DNA of 10,179 nucleotides from Bacteroidota bacterium (GCA_947461985.1 CANHNT010000051.1:1-10179); one strand, 5' to 3'; positions 1 to 7,149 are shown, counted from the first letter of the stretch. The notes: generated by a model from the letters alone, not told the origin. Made by a program: numbers and translations.

Positions 1-250
1 AACTTGCAGATTGGTCAATAATGTTCAATAATTTTTGGGATTTGAGTCTGTGATAAAAATCGACTGAAGTCCATAATTGAAAATTAATTTTCTTCTCCAA
101 TCTTACCGTACCGCCACAATCCACAAAATGTTTGCTTACCAAACCGACTTCTGTAATATGAAAATGAGCAGGTACTTTTTCGCCATTTTGAAGTTGAAAA
201 TGCAACTCATCTTGCGTTTTTAAAATGGATTTGAATTCGTTTAGTTTCAT
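1..250 (-). CDS. DUF6428 family protein, arsenic-operon associated (3' part beyond the window)
   Basis: Only the first 83 codons are inside the window; the gene continues past base 1. It starts at the ATG at 250-248. The reading frame opens MKLNEFKSILK and carries VPAHFHITEVG (residues 26-36), VDCGGTVR (43-50) and NFQLW (56-60), followed by HRLKSQKLLNII (67-78). I recognise this pattern as the DUF6428 family, a small protein commonly encoded in Bacteroidota arsenic operons between arsR and a low-molecular-weight-phosphatase-type arsenate reductase. Its biochemical role is not established as far as I know. His29, His31 and Cys45 could be metal or metalloid ligands, but that is inference. It lies 80 bases downstream of arsR on the same strand with no visible terminator between them, so co-transcription is likely. 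No Shine-Dalgarno sequence precedes the start, as is usual in this phylum. Confidence 0.8.
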   Translation of the reverse strand, partial: MKLNEFKSILKTQDELHFQLQNGEKVPAHFHITEVGLVSKHFVDCGGTVRLEKKINFQLWTSVDFYHRLKSQKLLNIIDQSAS

Positions 251-330
251 AATTTTTTATATTTGATTGTCTGTTAAAGTTAACGTTTTTTGTTTAGCAT
301 TTATCCAACTTCTATCATGTTTCACGAAGA

Positions 331-657
331 TTAACAACACTTATTTTTATTTACTTTTGTAATTATTTTAGAAAAAAAAGATTGCAAAATTTGAAGCGTA
401 TCAGTGTTCAAACAGTAGCAAATAGAATTCCCTTCAATATTTCCTTGAATAATTCCTGCATTTTTTAATTCTTTTAAATGTTGGGAAATTGTAGGTTGAG
501 CCAAGGGCAATTCAGTTACAATATCTCCACAAATACAGCTATCTACTTTTAATAAATATTCAATAATAGCAATTCGGGCAGGATTGGCTAAGGCTTTGGC
601 TAAATTAGCTAATTGATTTTGGTTTGAGGTAAAAAAAGCGGTTTTAGTAATTCCCAT
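331..657 (-). CDS. arsR: ArsR/SmtB-family metalloid-responsive repressor
   Basis: This is a 108-residue winged-helix repressor of the ArsR/SmtB family, which binds operator DNA as a dimer and releases it when arsenite or a similar metalloid binds cysteines. The dimerisation and first helices carry LAKALANPARIAIIEYLL (19-36). The recognition helix lies in LAQPTISQHLKELKNAGI (52-69). The metal motif is SCICGD (40-45) with Cys41 and Cys43, in the same place as the CxC of classical ArsR. There is a second C-x-C at Cys80/Cys82 and a terminal Cys107-Cys108 pair. The start is the ATG at 657-655. A TTG seven codons upstream also keeps the frame open, but it would place the promoter and operator inside the coding region. 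The gene heads a leftward unit with the DUF6428 gene. Arsenic is the most likely inducer; another thiophilic ion is possible. Confidence 0.88.
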   Translation of the reverse strand: MGITKTAFFTSNQNQLANLAKALANPARIAIIEYLLKVDSCICGDIVTELPLAQPTISQHLKELKNAGIIQGNIEGNSICYCLNTDTLQILQSFFSKIITKVNKNKCC

Positions 658-665
658 TGTTATAT

Positions 666-693
666 TAATATATTGCAATATTACGATATATTA
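666..693. promoter_or_regulatory. probable ArsR operator (inverted repeat)
   Basis: TAATATAT (666-673) and ATATATTA (686-693) form a perfect 8-base inverted repeat with a 12-base spacer. The spacer side also contains the 12-base palindrome ATATTGCAATAT (670-681). It lies just upstream of the arsR ATG and overlaps the predicted -7 element. Such AT-rich imperfect dyads are typical ArsR/SmtB targets. Assignment to this ArsR is inferred from position. The site is also about 80-100 bases upstream of the divergent permease gene, so an effect on that gene cannot be excluded. Confidence 0.55.
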
Positions 694-703
694 TTAAAAA
701 CAA
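676..703 (-). promoter_or_regulatory. predicted arsR promoter
   Basis: On the minus strand a TTG (703-701) is followed after 17 bases by TAATATTG (683-676), one mismatch from the Bacteroidota -7 consensus TAnnTTTG. Transcription would begin near 670, leaving a leader of about a dozen bases before the ATG at 657. The -7 box lies inside the inverted repeat, consistent with repression by blocking RNA polymerase. Confidence 0.45.
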
Positions 704-721
704 CATAAAATTTAGTAAGAA

Positions 722-752
722 TTTGTTAATTATTAAATTTTTACTATCTTAC
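722..752 (+). promoter_or_regulatory. possible promoter of the amino-acid permease gene
   Basis: TTTG (722-725) resembles a Bacteroidota -33 element. It is followed after 19 bases by TATCTTAC (745-752), a weak match to TAnnTTTG with two mismatches. Transcription would start near 759, upstream of the ATG at 774. The weak -7 match makes this tentative. Confidence 0.28.
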
Positions 753-773
753 TCCCAAATTATAAAATACAAA

Positions 774-2303
774 ATGAGTTTATTTATTAAAAAGCCATTG
801 GATAAATTATTGGCAGAAGCAGCTGAGACAGGTGAACACACGTTGAAAAGAACCTTAGGCTCGGGTGCTTTATTAGCATTAGGAGTAGGCGCAATTATTG
901 GTGCTGGTATTTTTGTGAGAACTGCTGCTGCTGCTGGCAACCATGCAGGACCAGGTGTTATGATTTCATATATCATTGCAGGAATTGGTTGTGCATTTGC
1001 AGGATTATGTTATGTAGAGTTTGCCTCTATGATACCCATTGCTGGGAGTGCTTACACCTACAGTTATGCAACTATGGGTGAGCTAATTGCATGGATTATT
1101 GGTTGGGATTTAATTTTAGAATACGCATTAGGAGCGGCCACAGTAGCCATTGCATGGAGTGAATATTTGAATAAATTTTGTGAACACTACTTTGGGTTTA
1201 CCATTCCGTATGAGTGGTGCCACTCCCCCTTTCAAAGCGAAATGATTAATGGAATGGCATCGGGTGTGCATGGTATCATGAATATTCCTGCTTTAGTAGT
1301 ATTGGCTCTATTAACGTTAATACTAATTAAAGGAACTAAAGAATCAGCTAATTTTAATTCAATTATTGTTATCATAAAAGTGGTGATTGTACTTGTATTT
1401 ATTGGACTAGGATGGAGTTTTATTCGACCTGAAAATCATGCTCAAATCATTCCTACCAATATTGGTGAAACACAATTAATGAATGGGGAAATTGGTTTTT
1501 TTGATTTCTTTAAAAACTTCTGGGGTGAATTTGGTGTGTCTGGAGTTTTAAAAGGTGCTGGCATTGTATTTTTTGCATACGTAGGTTTTGATGCCGTAAG
1601 TACCGCTGCTCAAGAAGCTAAAAATCCCCAAAAAGGAATGCCAATTGGCATTTTAGGTTCATTGGCATTTTGTACTGTGCTTTATATTTTATTTTCGTAT
1701 GTATTAACTGGAATCGCTAATTACAGCGAATTTAGTGTAACAGGAGAAGGTCATGAAGCAGCCGTTGCTTATGCGATCAATAAATATATGATTGGATATG
1801 AGTGGTTTGGTGGATTAATTACCATAGCTATTTTAGCAGGTTTCTCCTCTGTTATTTTGGTTATGTTATTGGGGCAATCAAGGGTATTTTACTCGATGAG
1901 TAAAGATGGATTATTACCAAAAGCTTTTTCTGAAATACATCCAAAATACAAAACTCCAGCAAAAGCAACCATGTGGTTATTTTTATTAGTTGGTATTTTT
2001 GCAGCTTTTGTGCCTGGTGATGTGGTGGGTGACATGTGTAGTATAGGAACATTGTTTGCATTTATTTTGGTTTCTGCAGGTGTAATTATTATGCGTAAAA
2101 CCAATCCGGATACTCCTCGACCATTTAGAGTTGCATTAGTTCCATTGATTCCAATTTTAGGAATAGTAGTTTGTGGATTAATGATAATAGGTTTAGGTGC
2201 AGAAAATTGGATTCGATTATTTATTTGGTTAGCAATAGGATTTGTAATTTACTTTGGATACAGTAAAAAACATAGCAAATTAAACAATCCGGATAAAAAA
2301 TAA
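774..2303 (+). CDS. APC-superfamily amino-acid permease (cationic amino-acid transporter type)
   Basis: This is a 509-residue inner-membrane transporter of the amino acid-polyamine-organocation superfamily, closest in pattern to the CAT/YfnA group that imports amino acids by proton coupling. The N-terminal cytoplasmic stretch ends HTLKRTLGSG (22-31). The first membrane helix carries GAIIGAGIF (39-47), the unwound substrate-binding segment of the fold. The central region has FFAYVGFDAVSTAAQEAKNP, the hallmark of the sixth helix and following loop. Hydrophobic segments continue to the C-terminus, consistent with about twelve or more helices. The start is the ATG at 774. An in-frame TTG at 723 would add 17 residues but sits in the likely promoter. 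The gene diverges from arsR across 116 bases and is monocistronic, ending 17 bases before a strong hairpin. The exact substrate cannot be read from sequence; arginine/lysine or broad neutral amino acids are candidates. Confidence 0.88.
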   Translation: MSLFIKKPLDKLLAEAAETGEHTLKRTLGSGALLALGVGAIIGAGIFVRTAAAAGNHAGPGVMISYIIAGIGCAFAGLCYVEFASMIPIAGSAYTYSYATMGELIAWIIGWDLILEYALGAATVAIAWSEYLNKFCEHYFGFTIPYEWCHSPFQSEMINGMASGVHGIMNIPALVVLALLTLILIKGTKESANFNSIIVIIKVVIVLVFIGLGWSFIRPENHAQIIPTNIGETQLMNGEIGFFDFFKNFWGEFGVSGVLKGAGIVFFAYVGFDAVSTAAQEAKNPQKGMPIGILGSLAFCTVLYILFSYVLTGIANYSEFSVTGEGHEAAVAYAINKYMIGYEWFGGLITIAILAGFSSVILVMLLGQSRVFYSMSKDGLLPKAFSEIHPKYKTPAKATMWLFLLVGIFAAFVPGDVVGDMCSIGTLFAFILVSAGVIIMRKTNPDTPRPFRVALVPLIPILGIVVCGLMIIGLGAENWIRLFIWLAIGFVIYFGYSKKHSKLNNPDKK

Positions 2304-2320
2304 TTACTCATTCAATTAAT

Positions 2321-2352
2321 AAAAAATGCTTCTCAATTGAGAAGCATTTTTT
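2321..2352. terminator. bidirectional hairpin terminator between permease and ruvB
   Basis: The sequence is a perfect 32-base palindrome: AAAAAATGCTTCTC (2321-2334), a central AATT, and its exact complement (2339-2352). The GC-containing part of the stem is followed by a T-run when read from either strand. It lies 17 bases after the permease stop and 16 bases after the ruvB stop on the opposite strand, so one element ends both convergent transcripts. Confidence 0.85.
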
Positions 2353-2368
2353 ATTTTATCCATATTCT

Positions 2369-3397
2369 TTAAAATAACCTTCCTTCAATTCCTCTGTATT
2401 GTGCATGAAGGTTTAAGTGTTTATATGCTTTCTCTGTAGCTTCTCTACCCCTTGGTGTTCTTACAATATATCCTTCTTGAATTAAAAAGGGTTCATATAC
2501 TTCCTCAATAGTGCCACTCTCCTCACCCACTGCCGTTGCTATGTTACTGATACCAACAGGCCCTCCTTTAAATTTCTGTATTAAAGTCAATAAAATTTTA
2601 TTATCCATTTCATCTAAACCATTTGCATCTACTTTCAACGCTTTTAAACCATGCTCCGAAATCCCCAAATCAATTACTCCATTGCCCAAAATTTGAGCAA
2701 AATCCCTCATTCTTCTCAACAAGCCATTGGCAATACGCGGTGTCCCTCTACTGCGTCGTGCAATTTCTCTGCTAGCATCGGAAGTTACTTTAACGCCTAA
2801 TACACCAGCACTTCTTCGTACAATATTTTCTAATACGTCTAAAGGATAATACTCTAAACGAGATTTAATGCCAAAACGTGATAATAATGGTGCGGTCAAT
2901 AATCCAGAACGAGTGGTAGCGCCTACTAAGGTAAATGGATTTAATGCAATTTGAATACTTCTTGCATTGGGTCCACTGTCAATCATAATATCAATTTTAT
3001 AATCTTCCATGGCGGCATATAAATACTCTTCCACTACCGTGCTTAAACGATGAATTTCGTCTATAAACAACACATCTCTGGGCTCAAGACTAGTTAATAA
3101 CCCTGCTAAATCAGCTGGTTTTTCAATCACTGGGCCACTCGTTTCTTTAATTTGAACACCTAACTCATTGGCAACAATTCTCGACAAAGTCGTTTTTCCT
3201 AAACCGGGTGGACCATGAAACAACACATGATCTAAAGCCTCACCTCGTTGATTAGCAGCCTGAATAAATATTTGCAAATTCTCAATTAATTCAATTTGTC
3301 CAGAAAAATCTTCAATGGACGTAGGCCTAATTGTATTTTCAAATTCTTTATCAGAATTGATTCCATTATTTTCTGCATCTAAATTGGGATTGCTCAT
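2369..3397 (-). CDS. ruvB: Holliday junction branch migration ATPase RuvB
   Basis: RuvB is the hexameric AAA+ motor that, with RuvA, drives branch migration of Holliday junctions during recombinational repair. The 342-residue protein is of normal family length. Visible elements, in order: Walker A GPPGLGKT (62-69), Walker B LFIDEIH (110-116), the sensor-1 region VGATTRSG (158-165), the arginine finger in LLSRFG (Arg174), sensor 2 in GTPRIAN (Arg221), and the C-terminal winged-helix signature RTPRGREAT. A conserved NPFTL precedes sensor 1. The start at 3397 is preceded nine bases upstream by GAGG, a Shine-Dalgarno-like sequence that is unusual in this window. The gene stands alone; ruvA and ruvC are not adjacent. 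It converges on the permease gene. Confidence 0.97.
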   Translation of the reverse strand: MSNPNLDAENNGINSDKEFENTIRPTSIEDFSGQIELIENLQIFIQAANQRGEALDHVLFHGPPGLGKTTLSRIVANELGVQIKETSGPVIEKPADLAGLLTSLEPRDVLFIDEIHRLSTVVEEYLYAAMEDYKIDIMIDSGPNARSIQIALNPFTLVGATTRSGLLTAPLLSRFGIKSRLEYYPLDVLENIVRRSAGVLGVKVTSDASREIARRSRGTPRIANGLLRRMRDFAQILGNGVIDLGISEHGLKALKVDANGLDEMDNKILLTLIQKFKGGPVGISNIATAVGEESGTIEEVYEPFLIQEGYIVRTPRGREATEKAYKHLNLHAQYRGIEGRLF

Positions 3398-3406
3398 ATA
3401 TTTTTT

Positions 3407-3423
3407 CCTCAGTTACAAATATA
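3407..3423 (-). promoter_or_regulatory. predicted -7 element and ribosome-binding site of ruvB
   Basis: Minus-strand TATATTTG (3423-3416) matches TAnnTTTG exactly. Transcription would begin near 3410, directly at the GAGG (3410-3407) that precedes the start codon. No convincing -33 TTTG is present at the expected distance, so the promoter may be weak or activator-dependent. Confidence 0.42.
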
Positions 3424-3540
3424 TACTAAATTAAAAATGTCCGTAAAAATAATTTATCCTGCCAAAATAATTTCTTCAAAAATACTTCGATACCAATACA
3501 AGTGATACGCTGTTTATTAAAAAATAATTTATAAAAAACG

Positions 3541-3585
3541 TTGCACTTGCAAATAATCAATTAGAATACTATCTTGCAAGTGCAA
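3541..3585. promoter_or_regulatory. twin palindromic boxes (candidate operator pair)
   Basis: TTGCACTTGCAA (3541-3552) and TTGCAAGTGCAA (3574-3585) are exact reverse complements. Each is itself a palindrome of the form TTGCA-NN-TGCAA. Their centres are 33 bases apart, about three helical turns, so both would face the same side of the DNA. The right box ends 11 bases before the start codon of the SRPBCC-GyrI gene. The layout is what a dimeric repressor or activator binding cooperatively at two sites would need. The cognate regulator is not in the window. Confidence 0.6.
3547..3576 (+). promoter_or_regulatory. possible promoter of the SRPBCC-GyrI/MFS unit
   Basis: TTG (3547-3549) in the left palindromic box is followed after 20 bases by TATCTTG (3570-3576), a near match to TAnnTTTG whose 3' half falls in the right box. 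Transcription would start near 3583, giving a leader of about 14 bases. If correct, protein bound to either box would cover a core promoter element. The assignment is tentative because the -7 match is imperfect. Confidence 0.33.
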
Positions 3586-3596
3586 AAGAAAAAAAT

Positions 3597-4604
3597 ATGT
3601 TTAAAAAAATATTCATTTTTATAGCAACTCTATTTACTATTTATTTTATTTTATGTTTTATAGGTCCAAAAAAATGGGAAGCAACTGTTAGTAAAACCAT
3701 ATCAGGTTCGCCGAATATGGTGTATTACCAAATTGCTGATTTTGAAAATTGGTCAAAATGGAGCCCTTGGATGAGAGACGATACCACTATAAAATTAACT
3801 TATGGAGCAACAACATCAGGTGTTGGAGGCAGCTACGCATGGACTTCTAAAAATTCTGGCGATGGGAACATGGTTTTTACCGGTCAAGTTATGAATGAAA
3901 GTATTCATGCTGATATGAAATTTATTGATTACGATATGACCAGCGATATTATGATTCAATTAAAACCAACTGGTGAATTTACGTATGTAACTTGGAGTAT
4001 AATGTCTAAATCAGAAACACCTTTTCTTCAACGTGGTATTCAATATATCATGGGCTTTTTTTATGATGTAAAAAATGATTTCAACAAAGGATTAATTCAT
4101 TTAGAAGAAGTCGTTAAAAATGGAGGTGCAGGATTCGCCATTAATAACTATGTGGTACAAGAGTCAACATTTAATGGCAATCATTATTTAATAAAAAGAG
4201 CTCGTGTAAACTTTAATCAATTGCCTTCTTTTTTTGAAACCAACTTTGCAAAGTTATATGCAACAGCTGGTCAAAATGCTAAAAAACCATCTTCAGGAAT
4301 TATTTTTAATTGGGATAACGCTACCCAAACGGCAGATATTGCGACAGCTATTCCACTTTCATCAAAAGAGGTAACAAAAGGAGAATTTGAAATATATAGC
4401 ATTAATGGTTGTAAAGATATTTACACGGAGCATTATGGTTCATTTGACAAAACAAATTTAGCCTATGTAGCTTTAGATTCTGTAATGAAAAGTAAAAAAA
4501 TGACTCCAAGTTTAATACTTGAAGAATATATCACGGACCCTAACGTTGAGCCAGATACCAATAAATGGTTAACAAAAGTTCACTATTTGATGTTTGAAAA
4601 ATAA
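3597..4604 (+). CDS. membrane-anchored SRPBCC (polyketide-cyclase-like) and GyrI-like effector-binding fusion
   Basis: The 335-residue protein has three parts. Residues 4-22 form one hydrophobic segment, an uncleaved signal anchor or signal peptide, so the rest is probably outside the inner membrane. Residues about 27-175 look like a START-like SRPBCC domain, a hydrophobic-ligand pocket, with the characteristic FENWSKWSPW (49-58). Residues about 180-335 look like the GyrI-like/AraC effector-binding domain, which binds small amphipathic compounds; the family-typical C-terminal EEYITDPNVEPDTNKWLTKV lies at 309-328. Bacteroidota commonly carry this fusion with unknown function. No DNA-binding domain is present, so it is not itself a classical regulator. 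It is the first gene of a unit with an MFS exporter that starts four bases after its stop. The twin palindromic boxes lie immediately upstream. Ligand sequestration or delivery to the exporter is a reasonable inference, not shown. Confidence 0.78.
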   Translation: MFKKIFIFIATLFTIYFILCFIGPKKWEATVSKTISGSPNMVYYQIADFENWSKWSPWMRDDTTIKLTYGATTSGVGGSYAWTSKNSGDGNMVFTGQVMNESIHADMKFIDYDMTSDIMIQLKPTGEFTYVTWSIMSKSETPFLQRGIQYIMGFFYDVKNDFNKGLIHLEEVVKNGGAGFAINNYVVQESTFNGNHYLIKRARVNFNQLPSFFETNFAKLYATAGQNAKKPSSGIIFNWDNATQTADIATAIPLSSKEVTKGEFEIYSINGCKDIYTEHYGSFDKTNLAYVALDSVMKSKKMTPSLILEEYITDPNVEPDTNKWLTKVHYLMFEK

Positions 4605-4608
4605 GTCA

Positions 4609-5802
4609 ATGTTTAAAAACATTACACGAACGGTTTGGATTATATCTATTATCAGTTTATTAAATGATTTTAGCAGTGAAATGCTCTACCCTATTATTCC
4701 TCTTTACTTAAAACAAATTGGATATGGTTCCTTAATAATAGGAATTTTAGAAGGAATTGCAGAGTGCACTGCTGGATTTTCAAAAATGTATATGGGGAGT
4801 CTTTCTGATAAATTTCAGAAAAGACTCCCTTTTATTCAAATGGGTTATGCATTAAGCATTTTATCAAGACCATTGATTGGAATTTCAAATTACATTGCGC
4901 TCATTTTTTCGGCAAGAGCATTCGACCGAATAGGAAAAGGAATAAGAACCGGTGCTCGAGATGCTTTACTTGCTGAGGAAGCAACTTCATCTACAAATGC
5001 TCAGGTTTTTGGATTGCATCGATCGATGGATACTTTAGGAGCCGTTTTGGGCCCTTTGACTGCATTGCTTTTTTTATATTTTAATCCAGAAAAATACAAA
5101 CTGCTTTTTCTGATTAGTTTAATACCTGGTATTTTTTCAATGGTATTTACTTTGTTCATAAAAGAAAAAAAAGGGATATTTCTCGTGCCTCCCAAACCAA
5201 CTTTTTCATTGTCAGAGAATTTTTCATTTTATAAAAAAGCGCCTAAACCATATCTTACTATCCTTCTTTTTTTGATTATTTTTTCGTTAGTCAATAGTTC
5301 TGATCTATTTTTATTATTGAGAGCAAAAGAAATTGGGATTTCTGAAACCAAATTAATTGGGCTGTATATTTTGTTCAACCTTGTTTATGCAACGTTTTCT
5401 TTTCCAATAGGAAAACTAGCCGACCGTTACCGTAAAATAAATATATTTCTTATAGGATTATTTATTTATGCGATCGCTTATTTTTTATTTTCAAAAAACC
5501 TGAATTATGCAACTATTATCATTTCATTTATCCTTTATGGTTTGTTTTATGCATTCACCAACGGAATTATAAAAGCCATTTTGGTAGAAACAGTCCCCTC
5601 AGAAAGCAAAGGCGCTGCAATTGGTTTTTATGAAGGCGTTAATAGTATCGGATTACTTTTTGCGAACTTGATAACTGGTTTTTTATGGTACCAATGGGGA
5701 GCTCAAACTGCATTTATGACTATTTCAATAATCGTATTTGCAATAGCCATTTTAATGACAATCAACATAAAAAAATTACAACCGAATAAAGCAAAAGCAT
5801 AA
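4609..5802 (+). CDS. MFS transporter (major facilitator superfamily, probable exporter)
   Basis: This is a 397-residue polytopic inner-membrane protein with about 12 hydrophobic segments, the normal MFS_1 size. The first helix runs into NDFSSEMLYP (19-28). The loop after helix 2 has the MFS motif A, GSLSDKFQKR (63-72), and the second half repeats it as GKLADRYRK. RAFDRIGKGIRT (103-114) and a following RDALLAEEA are typical of a prokaryotic subfamily annotated as efflux or uncharacterised MFS permeases. The start is the ATG at 4609; an upstream in-frame TTG at 4594 would overlap the preceding gene. The four-base gap to the preceding gene implies translational coupling and a shared transcript. 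No convincing terminator was seen between its stop and the convergent clpX stop at 5868. The substrate is unknown; the ligand-binding partner upstream hints at a small hydrophobic or amphipathic compound. Confidence 0.82.
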   Translation: MFKNITRTVWIISIISLLNDFSSEMLYPIIPLYLKQIGYGSLIIGILEGIAECTAGFSKMYMGSLSDKFQKRLPFIQMGYALSILSRPLIGISNYIALIFSARAFDRIGKGIRTGARDALLAEEATSSTNAQVFGLHRSMDTLGAVLGPLTALLFLYFNPEKYKLLFLISLIPGIFSMVFTLFIKEKKGIFLVPPKPTFSLSENFSFYKKAPKPYLTILLFLIIFSLVNSSDLFLLLRAKEIGISETKLIGLYILFNLVYATFSFPIGKLADRYRKINIFLIGLFIYAIAYFLFSKNLNYATIIISFILYGLFYAFTNGIIKAILVETVPSESKGAAIGFYEGVNSIGLLFANLITGFLWYQWGAQTAFMTISIIVFAIAILMTINIKKLQPNKAKA

Positions 5803-5867
5803 CGCATCATCATGTGATTTTCACTACCAAATGATAAGAAGAAACACGTATTGGTTGAAAAAATTGA

Positions 5868-7124
5868 TTACGCTACTTTCTGATAAGCATATTTTGATTT
5901 TTCAATTTTCTCTTTCGCATATTCAAGTGAAATAGCAAAGTGTTTAGCCCCTTTCTGACTTGGCAATTCATACATTGCATCGGTCATCACTAATTCACAA
6001 ATTGAGCGCAAACCTCTTCCCCCAAGCTTAAATTCAATTGCCTTTTCCACAATGTAATCTAACGCTTCATCGGTTATTTCTAACTGAATATCTTCATACT
6101 CAAACAAACGAGTATATTGTTTAATTAACGCATTTTTAGGTTCCGTTAAAATTCTTCGAAGTGCACTTTTATCCAATGATTTTAGAAAAGTAACAACAGG
6201 CATACGACCTAGTAACTCGGGGATTAAACCAAACGAACGTAAATCTTGTGAGTTTACATATTGGATTAAATTATCTTTTTCTACATTTTCATCTTCTTTA
6301 TTGGTTTTAAAACCAATAGATGATGTTTGAATTCTACGAGCAATCATTTTATCAATGCCCTCAAAAGCGCCCCCACAAATAAATAAAATATTTTGTGTAT
6401 TTATTTTGACCATTTTTTGGTCAGGGTGTTTACGACCTCCTTGAGGTGGTACCAATACATCAGCACCTTCTAACAATTTTAATAATCCTTGCTGAACGCC
6501 TTCTCCACTTACATCTCTAGTAATTGATGGGTTGTCGCTTTTGCGTCCTAATTTATCAATTTCATCTATAAATACAATTCCCTTTTGGGCTTGTTCTACA
6601 TCATAATCAGCCGCTTGCAATAATCTTGATAAAATACTTTCAACATCTTCACCCACGTAGCCAGCTTCCGTAAAAACAGTTGCATCTGCTATTGCAAATG
6701 GCACATTCAACATTTTAGCAATCGATTTAGCTAACAATGTTTTTCCCGAACCCGTTTCACCAACCATAATAATATTTGATTTTTCAATCTCAATATCATC
6801 TCTCACTATTTGGTTTAAACGTTTGTAATGATTGTAAATAGCCACACTCAACACCTTTTTGGCATCTTCTTGTCCTATCACATATTGGTCTAAATATTCT
6901 TTAATTTCAATGGGTTTATAATGAAACTTAGTCTCTCCAACTTGTTTCTTATTTGATTTACCATCCACTCTATCCTCAAATTTGCCTAATTCTTGCTCGA
7001 TTATTTTAGTCGCATTTTCTACACACTCGTTGCAAATACTAGCTTTTGCACCACTCACAATCATCAGCACATCATCGTTTGTTTTTAAACAAAATGCACA
7101 TTGTAAATTTTTTCCTTTCGCCAT
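5868..7124 (-). CDS. clpX: ATP-dependent Clp protease ATP-binding subunit ClpX
   Basis: ClpX is the AAA+ hexamer that recognises, unfolds and feeds substrates to the ClpP peptidase in the cytoplasm. The 418-residue protein is complete. The N-terminal zinc-binding domain has Cys9, Cys12, Cys31 and Cys34. The AAA+ core has Walker A GETGSGKT (122-129), pore loop GYVGED (155-160), Walker B VFIDEID (184-190), the RKH pore loop (231-233), the ClpP-docking IGF loop (270-272), the arginine finger in ELLGRMP (Arg307) and sensor 2 in GGRGLRS (Arg370). The presence of the IGF loop says it works with ClpP, although clpP is not adjacent as it is in many genomes. It converges on the MFS gene and diverges from the HNH gene, with 44 bases between the two start codons. 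Confidence 0.97.
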   Translation of the reverse strand: MAKGKNLQCAFCLKTNDDVLMIVSGAKASICNECVENATKIIEQELGKFEDRVDGKSNKKQVGETKFHYKPIEIKEYLDQYVIGQEDAKKVLSVAIYNHYKRLNQIVRDDIEIEKSNIIMVGETGSGKTLLAKSIAKMLNVPFAIADATVFTEAGYVGEDVESILSRLLQAADYDVEQAQKGIVFIDEIDKLGRKSDNPSITRDVSGEGVQQGLLKLLEGADVLVPPQGGRKHPDQKMVKINTQNILFICGGAFEGIDKMIARRIQTSSIGFKTNKEDENVEKDNLIQYVNSQDLRSFGLIPELLGRMPVVTFLKSLDKSALRRILTEPKNALIKQYTRLFEYEDIQLEITDEALDYIVEKAIEFKLGGRGLRSICELVMTDAMYELPSQKGAKHFAISLEYAKEKIEKSKYAYQKVA

Positions 7125-7134
7125 TTCGCGAAAT
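7123..7134. repeat. 12-base palindrome across the clpX start codon
   Basis: ATTTCGCGAAAT is a perfect palindrome overlapping the first two bases of the clpX start codon. Minus-strand TAATTTCG, one mismatch from TAnnTTTG, overlaps it. It could be a regulator site or chance; only its symmetry and position support a role. Confidence 0.3.
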
Positions 7135-7149
7135 TACATTTTTTTTACA

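Noticed and set aside
251..330. Possible small gene or terminator between arsR and the DUF6428 gene
   Set aside because: The 80 bases hold no open frame of note and no stem followed by a T-run; it reads as an ordinary operon spacer.
658..678. N-terminal extension of ArsR from a TTG at 678
   Set aside because: It would place the operator and -7 box within the coding sequence; the ATG at 657 gives a normal-length ArsR.
723..773. N-terminal extension of the permease from a TTG at 723
   Set aside because: It overlaps the likely promoter, adds residues unlike the family N-terminus, and a good ATG follows at 774.
749..976. Minus-strand open frame inside the permease gene, and similar short frames at 1861-2104, 2511-2696, 5001-5195 and 8975-9181
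   Set aside because: They lie entirely within strongly supported genes on the other strand and have no recognisable domain or promoter.
3398..3540. Small RNA or riboswitch in the ruvB/SRPBCC divergent region
   Set aside because: Apart from the ruvB promoter elements, the sequence is AT-rich with no conserved structure I can recognise.
4594..4608. TTG start for the MFS gene overlapping the previous gene
   Set aside because: The ATG at 4609 fits the family N-terminus and gives a normal four-base gap.
5803..5867. Terminator between the MFS gene and clpX
   Set aside because: Only a 5-base ACCAA/TTGGT pairing with a 20-base loop and no convincing T-run was found.
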